64,000 nt of DNA from Rhodomicrobium sp. (GCA_021604665.1 BQJK01000004.1:124001-188000); one strand, 5' to 3'; positions 55,093 through 64,000 are shown, counted from the stretch's first letter. Notes: generated by a model from the sequence alone, not told the origin. A program made the numbers and translations.

Positions 55093-55935
55093 ATGGATAT
55101 CAATCTGATAAAAACATATCTCGCTATAGTCGAAAGCGGCAGTTTCGTTGACGCGGCAGATAAAATCCATATCACCCAGTCAACTGTTTCATCGCGCATT
55201 AAAAATCTGGAGCAACAACTCGGCCAACCCCTCTTCCACCGCTCAAAGGCAGGCGCCACCCTCACCCAGACCGGTGAGCAATTTTACAAACACGCCATCG
55301 CTTTACTAAGGGTATGGGAACATGCCCGGCTCGATGTCGGGCTAGCAGAAGAACATCAGAACCACATCTCCATCGGCGGGCAGGTCAGTTTATGGGATGG
55401 CTTTTTGTTAAGCTGGCTTGTTGGCATGCGCCGTAATTTTCCTGAAAGCGCCATCACCGCCACCATGGGCCATTCATCGGTGTTATTGCAGCGGCTTGTT
55501 GAAGGCACGCTTGATATCGCCGTTTTATACCGCCCCACCCAGCGCCCCGGCTTAATATTAGAGCATATTTTCGATGAAGAGCTGGTTCTGGTAACCAGCA
55601 ATGAACAAGACACAAGCCGCCCGGGGCAAAATTACGTGCTCGTAAATTGGGGGCCAGAATTTATGGCAGATCACGCCGCCGCTTACCCGGAAATGAAATG
55701 CCCCGCCTTAAATCTGGATCTTGGCGCTCTGGCAATCACCTATCTGCTAGAAGAGAAAGCAGCAGGCTATTTTCCCATCCGCACATCACAGCCTTATATT
55801 GAAAGCGGTAAATTAAAACTCATCCCCCGCGCGCCGCGCTTCGTTTATCCCGTCTATGCCGTTTATAATGAAGTGCTGGATGATAATATCCTCCCCGCCC
55901 TGGAAACTCTCCGCACCATTGCCGCCGATTTCTAA
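55093..55935 (+). CDS. LysR-family transcriptional regulator
   Basis: A 280-residue LTTR. The N-terminal winged HTH has TYLAIVESGSFVDAADKI and the recognition region ITQSTVSSRIKNLEQQLG, with LysR-type FHRSKAGATLTQTGEQF following. The C-terminal half is the substrate-binding domain. GGAG lies 6 bases before the ATG. The neighbouring divergent gene encodes the secreted acidic protein, which would be a usual LysR target, but no operator was identified. The ligand is unknown. Confidence 0.9.
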   Translation: MDINLIKTYLAIVESGSFVDAADKIHITQSTVSSRIKNLEQQLGQPLFHRSKAGATLTQTGEQFYKHAIALLRVWEHARLDVGLAEEHQNHISIGGQVSLWDGFLLSWLVGMRRNFPESAITATMGHSSVLLQRLVEGTLDIAVLYRPTQRPGLILEHIFDEELVLVTSNEQDTSRPGQNYVLVNWGPEFMADHAAAYPEMKCPALNLDLGALAITYLLEEKAAGYFPIRTSQPYIESGKLKLIPRAPRFVYPVYAVYNEVLDDNILPALETLRTIAADF

Positions 55936-55978
55936 GCCCTCATGTACCATCTGGCATAAGAGGGAGCCCAATTCTCAG

Positions 55979-56698
55979 CTACTCATTTCCCTCAATTTTC
56001 TGCCACAAGTCAGGCCGCCGCAGCTTGGTAATCGCCTCAGCCTCAGCTTGCCGCCATTCATCGATTTTTTTGTGATTCCCCTCTAACAGAACAGAAGGGA
56101 TCTCAAGGCCCTCAAATTCACGCGGTCTTGTGTAATGTGGATGCTCCAGCAAATTTGCCTCAAAGCTTTCATTGTCAAGGCTGCTAGCCGCACCAACCAC
56201 CCCCGGCAACAACCTCACCACCGCATCTAGCAGGCAATAAGCAGCCATTTCGCCGCCGGTCATAACGAAATCACCGATTGAAACTTCTTCAAGCTGACGC
56301 GCCTCAATCGCACGCTCATCAAGCCCCTCAAAACGCCCACAAAGCAATAGCAATTCAGGCTCAAGCGCCAACTCTTTCGCAAACTCCTGATCAAACATCC
56401 GTCCCCGAGGCGAAAGATAAATACGCCGTGCGTTAGGGGCTATCTTAAGCCCGGCATCAATGGTCTGCGCCGCCACATCCGCACGCATCACCATGCCCGG
56501 CCCGCCGCCGGCTGGCGTATCATCAACCGTGCGGTGTTTATCGAGGGCAAAGTCTCTGTAATTCAACGTATCGAGCGACCATAACCCCTGCTTCAAAGCG
56601 TTCCCCGTTACGCTACAGCCTAGAGGCCCGGGGAATAGCTCTGGAAATAAAGTCAGGCAAACAGCCTTAAACCGGGTCTGTGAATTATCGTCTGCCAT
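55979..56698 (-). CDS. trmD: tRNA (guanine37-N1)-methyltransferase
   Basis: Methylates G37 of tRNAs reading CNN codons, preventing frameshifting. The 239-residue SPOUT enzyme has LTLFPELFPGPLG near the start, DDTPAGGGPGMVMR in the linker and the knot segment SIGDFVMTGGEMAA followed by the catalytic-region residues. The start ATG at 56698 begins MADDNSQTRF; a longer frame upstream is not conserved. The gene is not next to rpsP, rimM or rplS, unlike the usual operon. Confidence 0.95.
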   Translation of the reverse strand: MADDNSQTRFKAVCLTLFPELFPGPLGCSVTGNALKQGLWSLDTLNYRDFALDKHRTVDDTPAGGGPGMVMRADVAAQTIDAGLKIAPNARRIYLSPRGRMFDQEFAKELALEPELLLLCGRFEGLDERAIEARQLEEVSIGDFVMTGGEMAAYCLLDAVVRLLPGVVGAASSLDNESFEANLLEHPHYTRPREFEGLEIPSVLLEGNHKKIDEWRQAEAEAITKLRRPDLWQKIEGNE

Positions 56699-56776
56699 AG
56701 TGTTTTGGCCTCTATTCTTACCTATAAAGGGTGGGTCTTGCTCTTCTAACAGCCACACCCTTCTTTGACCAGTTCA

Positions 56777-56806
56777 CAAAAAAAGCCGCCCAAAACTGGC
56801 GGCTTT
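56777..56806 (-). terminator. Intrinsic terminator after the gene at 56909
   Basis: Stem aaagccgcc (56782-56790) with ggcggcttt (56798-56806) and a seven-base loop, with an A run at 56778-56784 that gives a T tract on the minus strand. It lies between the gene at 56909 and trmD and separates the two transcripts. Confidence 0.85.
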
Positions 56807-56908
56807 GTAACAATCTTAAAATAACAAAACATATGCCTAAATTAACAAAGACACATGGCCCAACAAGTCACTTGCTTTAGAACCGCCCGGCAATAATAAA
56901 TCACCGGA

Positions 56909-57715
56909 TTATAAAGAAACAAATAGCGGGCAGGATAATGAGCGCAATAAGGCTTCTAGCTTTTTCTCACCCTCAATAATCGGGCAAGACGGCATAGCAA
57001 ATAGCAGCCCGGTTTTTGTGCGCTCCACTTCCCAAACAAGACGAGACTGATCAAACCGCCGCAGCCCAAGCACATCCACCGGCCCAGTAAAGTCATTGTC
57101 AAAACTGGCGATTAAATCTTCGCCATGGTCAATAATATCACCGATACAAAAAATGCGCAGCGACGTCGCCATTTGTAAAAAGCTTTGTAAAAGAGGCAAA
57201 CCCTTCTTCCAGGCTTTCATGTCATGCACAACGATAGAGACAGGACCGCCAGTTTGGCGTGCCCCGGGCCCTGCCATCAACACACCGCGCAAACCACCAA
57301 TTTCTGTTAACTGCTTGAAATCACGCACCAGCTGCCGCGCAGACTGGTTTTCACCGAGTACAAAAACATTCTCTTGCTGAGAGGCGTCACGAATGCGCGC
57401 CGGGCCATCACCGTTCAGCGCTTCAAACTCGGTTTCAATATCCATATCATTAGACCGGCGCCTAATCTCCCGGCTCATCGCCCGAAGCGCGCTTTTCGTC
57501 TCGCGCCTCAGCTCATGCAGCTCAAGGCCTCGTGTTGCGCCAAACAACCGAACCTCATTTGAAAAGCTATAACGAGACGCCTTGATCAGCATCTCATCTT
57601 CCAGGAAATATGCTCGAACAGGAACCCCAGCGCTTTTAGCAAACTCAAAACCAGCTGTTAAAGCAGCGTCGTTTGGACAGCGACTGCCAAGTTTGAATAT
57701 AATTTGTTCCGTCAT
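56909..57715 (-). CDS. Uncharacterised protein paired with LonH-like protease
   Basis: A 268-residue soluble protein of alternating strand and helix character. Segments such as VSIVVHDMKAWKKGLPLLQ and TGLLFAMPSCPII hint at a two-domain universal-stress-like (UspA) fold, but no ATP-binding motif (G-x2-G-x9-G-S/T) is evident. I do not recognise the family. GAGAGG lies 7 bases before the ATG. It lies 115 bases downstream of the LonH-like gene on the same strand and is probably cotranscribed with it. Confidence 0.65.
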   Translation of the reverse strand: MTEQIIFKLGSRCPNDAALTAGFEFAKSAGVPVRAYFLEDEMLIKASRYSFSNEVRLFGATRGLELHELRRETKSALRAMSREIRRRSNDMDIETEFEALNGDGPARIRDASQQENVFVLGENQSARQLVRDFKQLTEIGGLRGVLMAGPGARQTGGPVSIVVHDMKAWKKGLPLLQSFLQMATSLRIFCIGDIIDHGEDLIASFDNDFTGPVDVLGLRRFDQSRLVWEVERTKTGLLFAMPSCPIIEGEKKLEALLRSLSCPLFVSL

Positions 57716-57830
57716 TAGTGGGCCTCTCCCATCACATGAAGAAGACCCTATTTGATTCGCACGGTAAAATTGAAGAAAATAAGGCGCTAGAATCGAAATA
57801 GATAAAGAGTCAATTGAAATAACTTAACTT

Positions 57831-60287
57831 TTAACTATCAATATCGTTGAATTTCCGCCTCATTACTGCCATTTCCATCAACCGCGCTTCAACCGCCCGG
57901 TTCACAGAGCCTTTGCTAAAGGTCCCACCCCGGCTGCGCTTACCGGCAGACATACCGGTTAATACCTCTAGCGCTTCATCAATATCCTTCACCATGTGGA
58001 TATGGAATTTACCGCGACCACACGCCGTCACCACATCTTCGCGCAGCATCAGGTTAACCCGGTTAGCATAGGGCACAACAACCCCCTGTTCACCAGTGAG
58101 CCCGCGCGCCTTACAAATATCAAAGAAGCCTTCAATCTTTTCATTCACACCGCCAATAGCCTGCATCTGCCCAAGCTGGTTTATCGAGCCAGTAATAGCA
58201 ATCCCCTGGCGAATTGGCGCATTCGCCAAAGCGGAAAGTAAGGCAACCAGCTCTGCCGCTGAAGCGCTATCCCCGTCAACACCTTGATAGCTCTGCTCAA
58301 ACACCAAACTCGCGCTTAAGGAGAGCGGCATGGTTTGAGCATAAGTGCCAGCAAGATACCCCCAAAGGATCATCACACCCTTAGAGTGCAGCGAACCACC
58401 AAGCTCTGCTTCGCGCTCAATATCAGTGACACGGCCAGAGCCCAAGCGCACCCGGGCGGTTATCCGGCTAGCCCGACCGAAAGAAGAATCGCCAATCTCC
58501 ATCACGCTCAAAGCATTTATCTGACCAATCTCGGTGCCATCAGTTGCAACCATATGCAGGTCCCGCAACACAGCTTCGCGCAGCTTATCCCTGACATGAG
58601 AGGCTCTCCCTTCACGTTGCCGCAAAGTTTTATGAACATCTTCATGAGTAATATTTTTGCGGCCAGCGTCTTTCGCCCAGTAATCAGCCTCTTCAAGCAC
58701 ATCCTGTAAGGTCACAAAATTAATCTCAAGCTTTTCAGCATCACCAGCTTGCCGCGCGCTTTCTTCAATCAACCCTGCCACACCAACCGAATCCATCGCC
58801 CGTAGCTTGCGTCGCCGCAATACCGCAGCGATTAACCTGGCATAGGCAATCTCAACATCACGCGTGCGGTCAACCTGCGCATCAAACTCAGCCTGAATTT
58901 TAAACAGCTGAGTAAATTCATGGTCCGTTTCTTTCAAATGATGGTAAAGCTGCCGCTCACCGAACAAAATCACCCGCACATTTAAGGGGATTGGTTCTGG
59001 TTGCAGGCTGATAGGCCGTGAAACATCACCATCATCAATCGGCGATTCCACCCGAACAAATTTTGCCAGCAATGCCCTCTTCACACCTTCCCAAGCATGC
59101 GGGTTCTGCATCAGCTTCTCAGCATCGAGCAACAAAACACCGCCATTCGCCTGATGTAACGCCCCGGCTTTAATCATAGTGTGGTCAGTATTCACTGTGC
59201 CAAGTTCAGCCAGCGTCTCAACAGCACCAACAAGCTGGCTAATGGTCGGGTTCATCACCTTTAACACAGGCGCACCGGTTTTCTTGCCGCGCCCACCGGC
59301 AGGCTCTGTCACCAGCACATTCACCATATAGCGGCGAAACCTCGGATCATCGACGGAAGATGCATAGCGGTTCTCTAAGACATTTGCGATTTCACCACCG
59401 GTAAACAGCCCGACATGGCGAACAAGGTCACCCTCGACGTCATCAAGATAAGCCCCAATAAGGTCAAACCCGCCAAACCTGGTGCGCACAGTTGAAAGAG
59501 AGGCGCTTACAGCCTTATGCGCCATATCAACATTAAGTGCCTGCAACTGCTCTGCCCGCTCTTTCTGTTGCTGCGGGAGCCGCTCCATAATTTCAGAAAG
59601 CTGCCGCTCAAGATCCTTGATTTTCGCTTCAACAATACGGCGCTCACTCAAAGGTTTAGACGCAAAATCATCCGGCTCAATAATCTCACCATCTTCAAGT
59701 GGCAACATGGTAAAACCGCTCGCAGTGCGCACAATTTGAATGTCTTTGGTCAGCGCAAGATCCACAAGGTTATCAATCGCATCTTCCTGGTCGCTCTCAA
59801 AGGAAAGATCAATAATCCGCCGCCTGGAAAGATACTCCTCAGAATCAAACAGCGCCGGTAAGCCAACCCGCAGCTCATCAACCATATCGACCATCATCTG
59901 AGCAAATTCAGGCCCTTCGCCAGGCTTCATCTCAATGGCAACAGGGCGGTGCGCTTGGCGAAAATTATGAACATAAACCCAATCAGAAGGGGCGGGCCAT
60001 CCGGGTACAACCTCATCCAGCATGCCTTCAATGGTTTTCAACTTGCCCGACCCATGTGGCCCAATTGCAAATATATTGAAGCGATCAGCCCTCAGGTTAA
60101 GGCCAAGTGAAACAGCTTCAAGCCCGCGTTCCTGGCCCAATAGCCCATCAAGCGGTTCAAGTTCAGCAGTAGAGAGAAACCCAAGCGTCGCCGGGTTCGT
60201 CGCCCGCCTCAGATCGGCAAGCTTAATCGCATCCCGGCCTTGCTTTTGGCGACCGCGAAATCCGTCCCGTTTCGAACTTGAAAACAT
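57831..60287 (-). CDS. LonH/YcbZ-type ATP-dependent protease
   Basis: An 818-residue protein fusing an AAA ATPase (PF13654 type) to a Lon-like S16 protease. The Walker A is GPHGSGK (76-82), the Walker B region is GGVLLLDAEKL near 380, and the catalytic dyad is Ser674 in DGDSASAAEL and Lys717 in GGVNEKIEG. It lacks the Lon substrate-binding N-domain, as in E. coli YcbZ (LonH). It is longer than YcbZ. The substrate is unknown. The neighbour at 56909 may be an accessory protein. Confidence 0.88.
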   Translation of the reverse strand: MFSSSKRDGFRGRQKQGRDAIKLADLRRATNPATLGFLSTAELEPLDGLLGQERGLEAVSLGLNLRADRFNIFAIGPHGSGKLKTIEGMLDEVVPGWPAPSDWVYVHNFRQAHRPVAIEMKPGEGPEFAQMMVDMVDELRVGLPALFDSEEYLSRRRIIDLSFESDQEDAIDNLVDLALTKDIQIVRTASGFTMLPLEDGEIIEPDDFASKPLSERRIVEAKIKDLERQLSEIMERLPQQQKERAEQLQALNVDMAHKAVSASLSTVRTRFGGFDLIGAYLDDVEGDLVRHVGLFTGGEIANVLENRYASSVDDPRFRRYMVNVLVTEPAGGRGKKTGAPVLKVMNPTISQLVGAVETLAELGTVNTDHTMIKAGALHQANGGVLLLDAEKLMQNPHAWEGVKRALLAKFVRVESPIDDGDVSRPISLQPEPIPLNVRVILFGERQLYHHLKETDHEFTQLFKIQAEFDAQVDRTRDVEIAYARLIAAVLRRRKLRAMDSVGVAGLIEESARQAGDAEKLEINFVTLQDVLEEADYWAKDAGRKNITHEDVHKTLRQREGRASHVRDKLREAVLRDLHMVATDGTEIGQINALSVMEIGDSSFGRASRITARVRLGSGRVTDIEREAELGGSLHSKGVMILWGYLAGTYAQTMPLSLSASLVFEQSYQGVDGDSASAAELVALLSALANAPIRQGIAITGSINQLGQMQAIGGVNEKIEGFFDICKARGLTGEQGVVVPYANRVNLMLREDVVTACGRGKFHIHMVKDIDEALEVLTGMSAGKRSRGGTFSKGSVNRAVEARLMEMAVMRRKFNDIDS

Positions 60288-60769
60288 TCCAATTCCCCAC
60301 TTAAATTTTCTGACAAGCGCATTTGATCACACCCGCAACGCGCCCAAAAAATATCTCTTAATGCCCGCTAACATAAAGGAGAAGACCGGTGCTGACCCGG
60401 TTTTATCGGCCAACACCCCCCATTTACCCCCAATATTTTATCATTTCTCTCACCCCATATTTATCTCACCGCAAATGGCCAGCAGTTATAAGCGCGATGT
60501 AGGGAAAAGTTGCAAATACTGACCAAGCGAAATAAGGACAAGGAAGGGTGTGCCGGAGACGAGTGTGGAAGGTGCTCGCATGGCTCGCGGCTCTAAAAGC
60601 TCACCGCAATAGCTAGCGGTCCTCACCCCAGCTAACATATGTCAGCGGGGTGGTGGATCAACTTAATAAAAAGAGAAACAAGTGATGCACTATAGCGCTC
60701 TTTTCGAAGTGGCGTTTTTAGGGCTCATCAGACCAACATGCAGTGAGAGTTAAAGTTACACCGGTTAGC
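60288..60769. other. Intergenic region with hairpins, before ActR end
   Basis: A 482-base region between the LonH-like gene start and the ActR gene end. Two hairpins are visible: ccgc/gcgg at 60604-60619 and a longer imperfect one at 60624-60652 (caccccagctaaca with tgtcagcggggtg). A small RNA is possible. No tRNA or open frame is convincing. Confidence 0.45.
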
Positions 60770-61324
60770 TTAGCGCGGGGCTCGTTTTGCTAAAATGCGC
60801 TGCAATGTCCGGCGATGCATATTCAAGCGGCGCGCCGTTTCAGAAACATTGCGGTTACATAATTCATAGACCCGCTGAATATGTTCCCAGCGCACCCGGT
60901 CAGCAGACATAGGGTTCTCTGGTGGGGCGGCTTTTTCACCTGTTGCCAGCAAAGAGGCAACCACATCATCCGCATCAGCCGGCTTTGCCAAATAATCAAT
61001 CGCACCAAGCTTCACAGCTGTCACCGCCGTTGCCAGATTGCCATAGCCGGTTAGCACAACAGCACGCGCACCCGGCCGCGCTTCAGAAAGCGCCTCAATC
61101 ACCTGCAGACCATTACCGCCATTCAACCGCATATCAACCACAGCAAATGCTGGTGGCGCCTCGCGCACAAGCGCCAGTCCATCATCAACATTATCAGCCG
61201 TTTTCACATCAAAGCCGCGCGATTCAAGCGCACGGGAAAGGCGGTTGAGAAAGGACTGATCATCCTCAACCACGATTAATGACCGATCCTCAATTTTCGA
61301 CCAGTCGATCGCATCCATGACCAC
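60770..61324 (-). CDS. actR: ActR/RegA-family redox response regulator
   Basis: A 184-residue regulator with a receiver domain (phospho-acceptor Asp64 in VVDMRLNGG) and a C-terminal Fis-type HTH (NVSETARRLNMHRRTLQRIL). This compact form is characteristic of RegA/ActR/PrrA, the global regulator of respiration, carbon fixation and nitrogen metabolism in alphaproteobacteria. The GTG at 61324 was preferred because GGAG lies 6 bases upstream; an ATG at 61318 is in frame too. It is downstream of the sensor kinase gene on the same strand. Confidence 0.94.
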   Translation of the reverse strand: MVMDAIDWSKIEDRSLIVVEDDQSFLNRLSRALESRGFDVKTADNVDDGLALVREAPPAFAVVDMRLNGGNGLQVIEALSEARPGARAVVLTGYGNLATAVTAVKLGAIDYLAKPADADDVVASLLATGEKAAPPENPMSADRVRWEHIQRVYELCNRNVSETARRLNMHRRTLQRILAKRAPR

Positions 61325-61462
61325 AATATTCTCCAATCTTGACGGCCATACAGCGCCATAACGCCGCCTAATATTGATCTAAAAGCAAGATTTTAGGCAA
61401 AAAAAGACATATAGCAAAGAAATTCTGCACTTAAATACCCAGACCCGTCTAATTTTTACTCA

Positions 61463-62797
61463 CTAAGTCGAGGTTTCTTGCAAACCGATATCGATTTGTT
61501 TGCGCGGCCATTCAAGGATAACATATGCCCCCTTGCCGGGCGCACGCCGGTTACCAAATTCCATTTCAGCGCCCGAGCGCTCCAGCAACGTCTTAGAGAT
61601 AAAAAAGCCAAGCCCCATGCCAAAAGCCTCCTCTTCATCCTCTCGGGCAGGCAAAGTAGCGCGCGTCGAGACAAAAGGCTCCCCAAGCTTTTTTAGTAAT
61701 TCAGAAGAAAAACCCGGCCCATCATCTGAAATCTCAAGACGAATAGTATGAGCATCCCACTCAGCGTTTAACTCAGTGTGGCTCTTGGAAAATTCAACGG
61801 CATTCTCAACAATATTACCCAGCGCATAAATAATCCCCGGATTGCGGTATATGACCGGCTCTTTATCATAGGGTGGCATCGTCTCAGCTTTTGGCCCAAC
61901 CTTCACTGATATATTTTCATCAAGCGCTTTCAGCGGTTGCGCCACCTCTTCCAATATATCTTCGACAGTTGAGGTCTCCACCCAAAAATCACCATGGCTA
62001 CCGACATCAGAAAGGGATTGCAAAATCTCACGGCAGCGCACCGCCTGGCTGCGGATCAGAGATATATCTTCTCGCATAGGGCTTTCTTGCGGCAGCTCTC
62101 GCTCTAACTCTTTTGCCACCAGAAAAATTGTTGAAAGCGGGGTACCAAGCCCATGGGCCGCCGCCGCCGCTAACCCATCAATAGCTGAAAGTTTCTGCTC
62201 CCGTGCCAGCGTTGCCTCAGTCGCCGCCAGTGCCGCAGACATAACCCGGCTTTCATTTGAAATGCGCCAACTGAAAAAGCCAATAAACGCCATGGCACAA
62301 ATCAAGGACACCCAGTTACCAAGCCGGTAGGCATCAGGAAACACCAACCCGCCCGCCGTATACCAGGGCAAAGGCATATAATCGAAAGATATAAGTGATG
62401 CTGCAAGCAGCGCCAGGATAGAGAGGGTCACAGTCGAGCGTGTGCCCAATGAGGCTGCAGAAATTGCAATCGGCGCCACCAGCAATGAAGCAAAAGGATT
62501 TAGGATGCCCCCTGTCAGATAGAGCAGCAACGCCAATTGAACAATATCGTAAGCCAACATCCAGGTGCCAAGCTGGTTAGTTACCATTTTGATGTTCTTA
62601 AAAAGATTATGAACAACAACATTAATTACAGCCGAAAGCGCAATCGCCATCAGCGTAAATAGAATGGGGAAAGAAAATTCCAGCCAGAAATACACAAAAA
62701 ACACGGCAGCCAGCTGCCCAGCGACAGCAATCCATCTGAGCCGAACAATTGTGCGTAACCTTAAATTACTGCGGGTAATAATTTCTCTATGAGCCAT
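61463..62797 (-). CDS. actS: ActS/RegB-family redox sensor kinase
   Basis: A 444-residue membrane kinase with about six transmembrane helices (residues 20-175). The ubiquinone-binding heptapeptide GGILNPF is at 96-102. The H-box LAAAAAHGLGTPLSTI places the phosphorylated His at 215, and Cys255 in AVRCREIL corresponds to the redox cysteine of RegB. All three hallmarks are present, so the quinone- and thiol-sensing scheme of RegB should apply. ATP-binding G boxes (DDGPGF, GMGLGF) follow. It is divergent from the Sco gene, recalling the regB-senC-regA clusters. Confidence 0.95.
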   Translation of the reverse strand: MAHREIITRSNLRLRTIVRLRWIAVAGQLAAVFFVYFWLEFSFPILFTLMAIALSAVINVVVHNLFKNIKMVTNQLGTWMLAYDIVQLALLLYLTGGILNPFASLLVAPIAISAASLGTRSTVTLSILALLAASLISFDYMPLPWYTAGGLVFPDAYRLGNWVSLICAMAFIGFFSWRISNESRVMSAALAATEATLAREQKLSAIDGLAAAAAHGLGTPLSTIFLVAKELERELPQESPMREDISLIRSQAVRCREILQSLSDVGSHGDFWVETSTVEDILEEVAQPLKALDENISVKVGPKAETMPPYDKEPVIYRNPGIIYALGNIVENAVEFSKSHTELNAEWDAHTIRLEISDDGPGFSSELLKKLGEPFVSTRATLPAREDEEEAFGMGLGFFISKTLLERSGAEMEFGNRRAPGKGAYVILEWPRKQIDIGLQETST

Positions 62798-63100
62798 AAG
62801 AAGGAAGATGAAGTATTTTCAGATAAAGAACAATATTTTTCCAAAAACTAAACCCAGCCAAGCACTTAAAAGCTATAAACACCATCCCGCCAATTTAGCG
62901 CTTAGCTCGCGCCAACCAGCAATTTAAAAACGAGATAAATTACATTAAGCCCATTGCGTAAACTGATACCACTGCGTCAAAGCATCTCGTTTGAAATCCT
63001 TGACGCTGCCTCCCCCGCGCCGTTACTCTCCGCCCTATAATCTCAATTGCAATTAAGCTTCTGTCATAAACATTTCTGTCTCAAGGAATATGTACCCATC
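62798..63100. other. Divergent intergenic region between actS and sco
   Basis: A 303-base region that should hold both promoters. A 7-base inverted repeat, gcgtcaa (62974-62980) with ttgacgc (63000-63006), spans a 19-base gap and could bind a regulator. Beyond that nothing is recognised. Confidence 0.45.
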
Positions 63101-63751
63101 ATGCGTGCCAATCAGATATTCATTATTTTTATGGCTTTTTGTTTTGGCGCTTTAGCTGCCATCTGGCTCTATGCACTGGAAAATCAGCCCAGCCGCGTCA
63201 AAACAGAAACGATCGGCCAGGCATTGGTTGGCGGTCCGTTCACCTTGAAAGACCAAGATGGCAAAACCCGCAGTGATACTGATTTCGCAGGTAAATATAT
63301 GATGGTTTATTTCGGCTATACCTACTGCCCGGATATCTGCCCGACAGACCTTTCCAAAATGACCCGTACCCTGGAAATCCTAAGCAAAAAAGACAAGGGC
63401 AATAAAGCTGAGTTGATTCAACCAATTTTTATCACCGTTGACCCTGAGCGCGATAATAGCGAGCAGCTGAAAGACTATATCAGCAATTTCCATCCTCGCC
63501 TCATCGGCCTCACCGGCACAAGCGAAGACATTGAAAAAGCCAAAAAGGCTTACAAGGTTTATGCTGTTAAAGTAGATGCAGAAGGCAAAACCGGAACAGA
63601 TATTAAAGGTGATGATTACCTTATGGATCATTCCCCCCAGACATTTCTAATGGGGCCGGATGGAAAGTTCGTCCGCTTCTTCCGCTTCTCAGAAACAGCG
63701 CCGCAAATTGCAGCCGCATTAGATAAAATTATCCCGAGCCCAAAAAACTAA
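63101..63751 (+). CDS. SCO1/SenC/PrrC copper chaperone
   Basis: A 216-residue protein anchored by one N-terminal helix (about 5-25), with a periplasmic thioredoxin-like domain. The copper ligands Cys76 and Cys80 in YCPDICP and His177 in MDHSPQ are all present. Sco proteins help assemble the Cu(A) site of cytochrome oxidase and in the RegB system act as an accessory redox sensor. The ATG at 63101 starts MRANQIF, giving a clear signal anchor; an upstream start at 63047 is not conserved-looking. Confidence 0.93.
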   Translation: MRANQIFIIFMAFCFGALAAIWLYALENQPSRVKTETIGQALVGGPFTLKDQDGKTRSDTDFAGKYMMVYFGYTYCPDICPTDLSKMTRTLEILSKKDKGNKAELIQPIFITVDPERDNSEQLKDYISNFHPRLIGLTGTSEDIEKAKKAYKVYAVKVDAEGKTGTDIKGDDYLMDHSPQTFLMGPDGKFVRFFRFSETAPQIAAALDKIIPSPKN

Positions 63752-64000
63752 CAGCAAGTGGCCACACTAACCGCAGCGGCTCAATAGGCGCACCACAAAG
63801 CCCCGTTAAAAACACCATCAGTCATCGGCGCGAATCAGCTACCCTAATTGAGTAGGGTGGTGAGCATATGCGCGAACAAATTAAAACCGCAAAATTCATA
63901 TGGCATGTGAGTCTCAGTAACAGACAACAGCAGAGCGACACCTCAAAGTGACACTGCAGAAAAAACAGCTCGCATCAGATAACTTTGTGATTGATCCTGA
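63752..64000. other. 3' flank of the window
   Basis: The last 249 bases hold no convincing gene. An inverted repeat, accctA/TAGGGT (63841-63846, 63853-63858), lies after the Sco gene. A 27-codon frame at 63868-63951 is too short to support. Confidence 0.4.

Noticed and set aside
63868..63951. 27-codon open frame at the end of the window
   Set aside because: Too short, with no recognisable features and no clear ribosome binding site.

Overview
The window looks like a chromosomal segment of an alphaproteobacterium, probably of the Hyphomicrobiales (Rhizobiales) type, with roughly half G+C. The placement rests on the ribF-ileS-lspA-lipoprotein-M16-M16 order, an ActS/ActR (RegB/RegA) pair divergent from a Sco gene, an HDAC-xseB-dxs run, a CheY/CheZ pair of the alphaproteobacterial kind, an endonuclease-type MutL, and ethylmalonyl-CoA pathway genes (ccr, mcd). 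I saw no tRNA, rRNA, prophage, insertion sequence or CRISPR array. Genus is not determinable by eye.

Layout. 0-5 kb: end of purD, a patatin-like lipase, tadA, a large-subunit-type pseudouridine synthase, rsmD, mutL. 5-15 kb (minus strand): ribF, ileS, lspA, a small lipoprotein, a catalytic and a non-catalytic M16 peptidase, pgi. 15-24.4 kb: a MaoC hydratase, then a signalling and motility block with CheY, CheZ, a HAD hydrolase, a membrane-anchored degenerate EAL protein resembling TipF, a histidine kinase/response regulator pair, and an uncharacterised protein ending in a CheY-docking-like peptide. 24.7-35 kb: an HMCES/YedK abasic-site protein, a GlcD-type flavoprotein, Sua5, an acyl-CoA dehydrogenase/crotonase/SDR run, an HDAC-like hydrolase, xseB, dxs. 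35-40 kb: an unknown secreted protein, a GNAT acetyltransferase, a tungstate-type binding protein without its transporter, a HTH-PBP regulator, trhO. 40.4-43 kb: a copper-handling run (DUF2946-like, outer-membrane Met/His-rich barrel, PCuAC) behind a perfect FNR/FixK box. 43-51 kb: a TIR-like protein, then mcd, a giant disordered protein and ccr. 51-55 kb: a quinohemoprotein alcohol dehydrogenase and a secreted acidic-repeat protein. 55-64 kb: a LysR regulator, trmD, an uncharacterised protein paired with a LonH-like protease, ActR, ActS and Sco.

How parts work together. Ccr and Mcd carry out two steps of C2 assimilation through ethylmalonyl-CoA, and a PQQ alcohol dehydrogenase nearby could feed two-carbon units into it. 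Copper chaperones (PCuAC, Sco), a candidate anaerobic-regulator site and ActSR together point to redox-controlled respiratory oxidase assembly. CheY, CheZ, the docking-peptide protein and the TipF-like protein suggest a flagellar control neighbourhood.

The strongest candidates for undescribed biology are the TIR-like protein with a 12-base poly-C tract upstream (43.0-44.1 kb), the 1049-residue HhH/proline-rich protein set between two ethylmalonyl-CoA enzymes (46.1-49.3 kb), and the uncharacterised CheY-docking protein (23.7-24.3 kb). All functional claims are from reading sequence; no database search was run.
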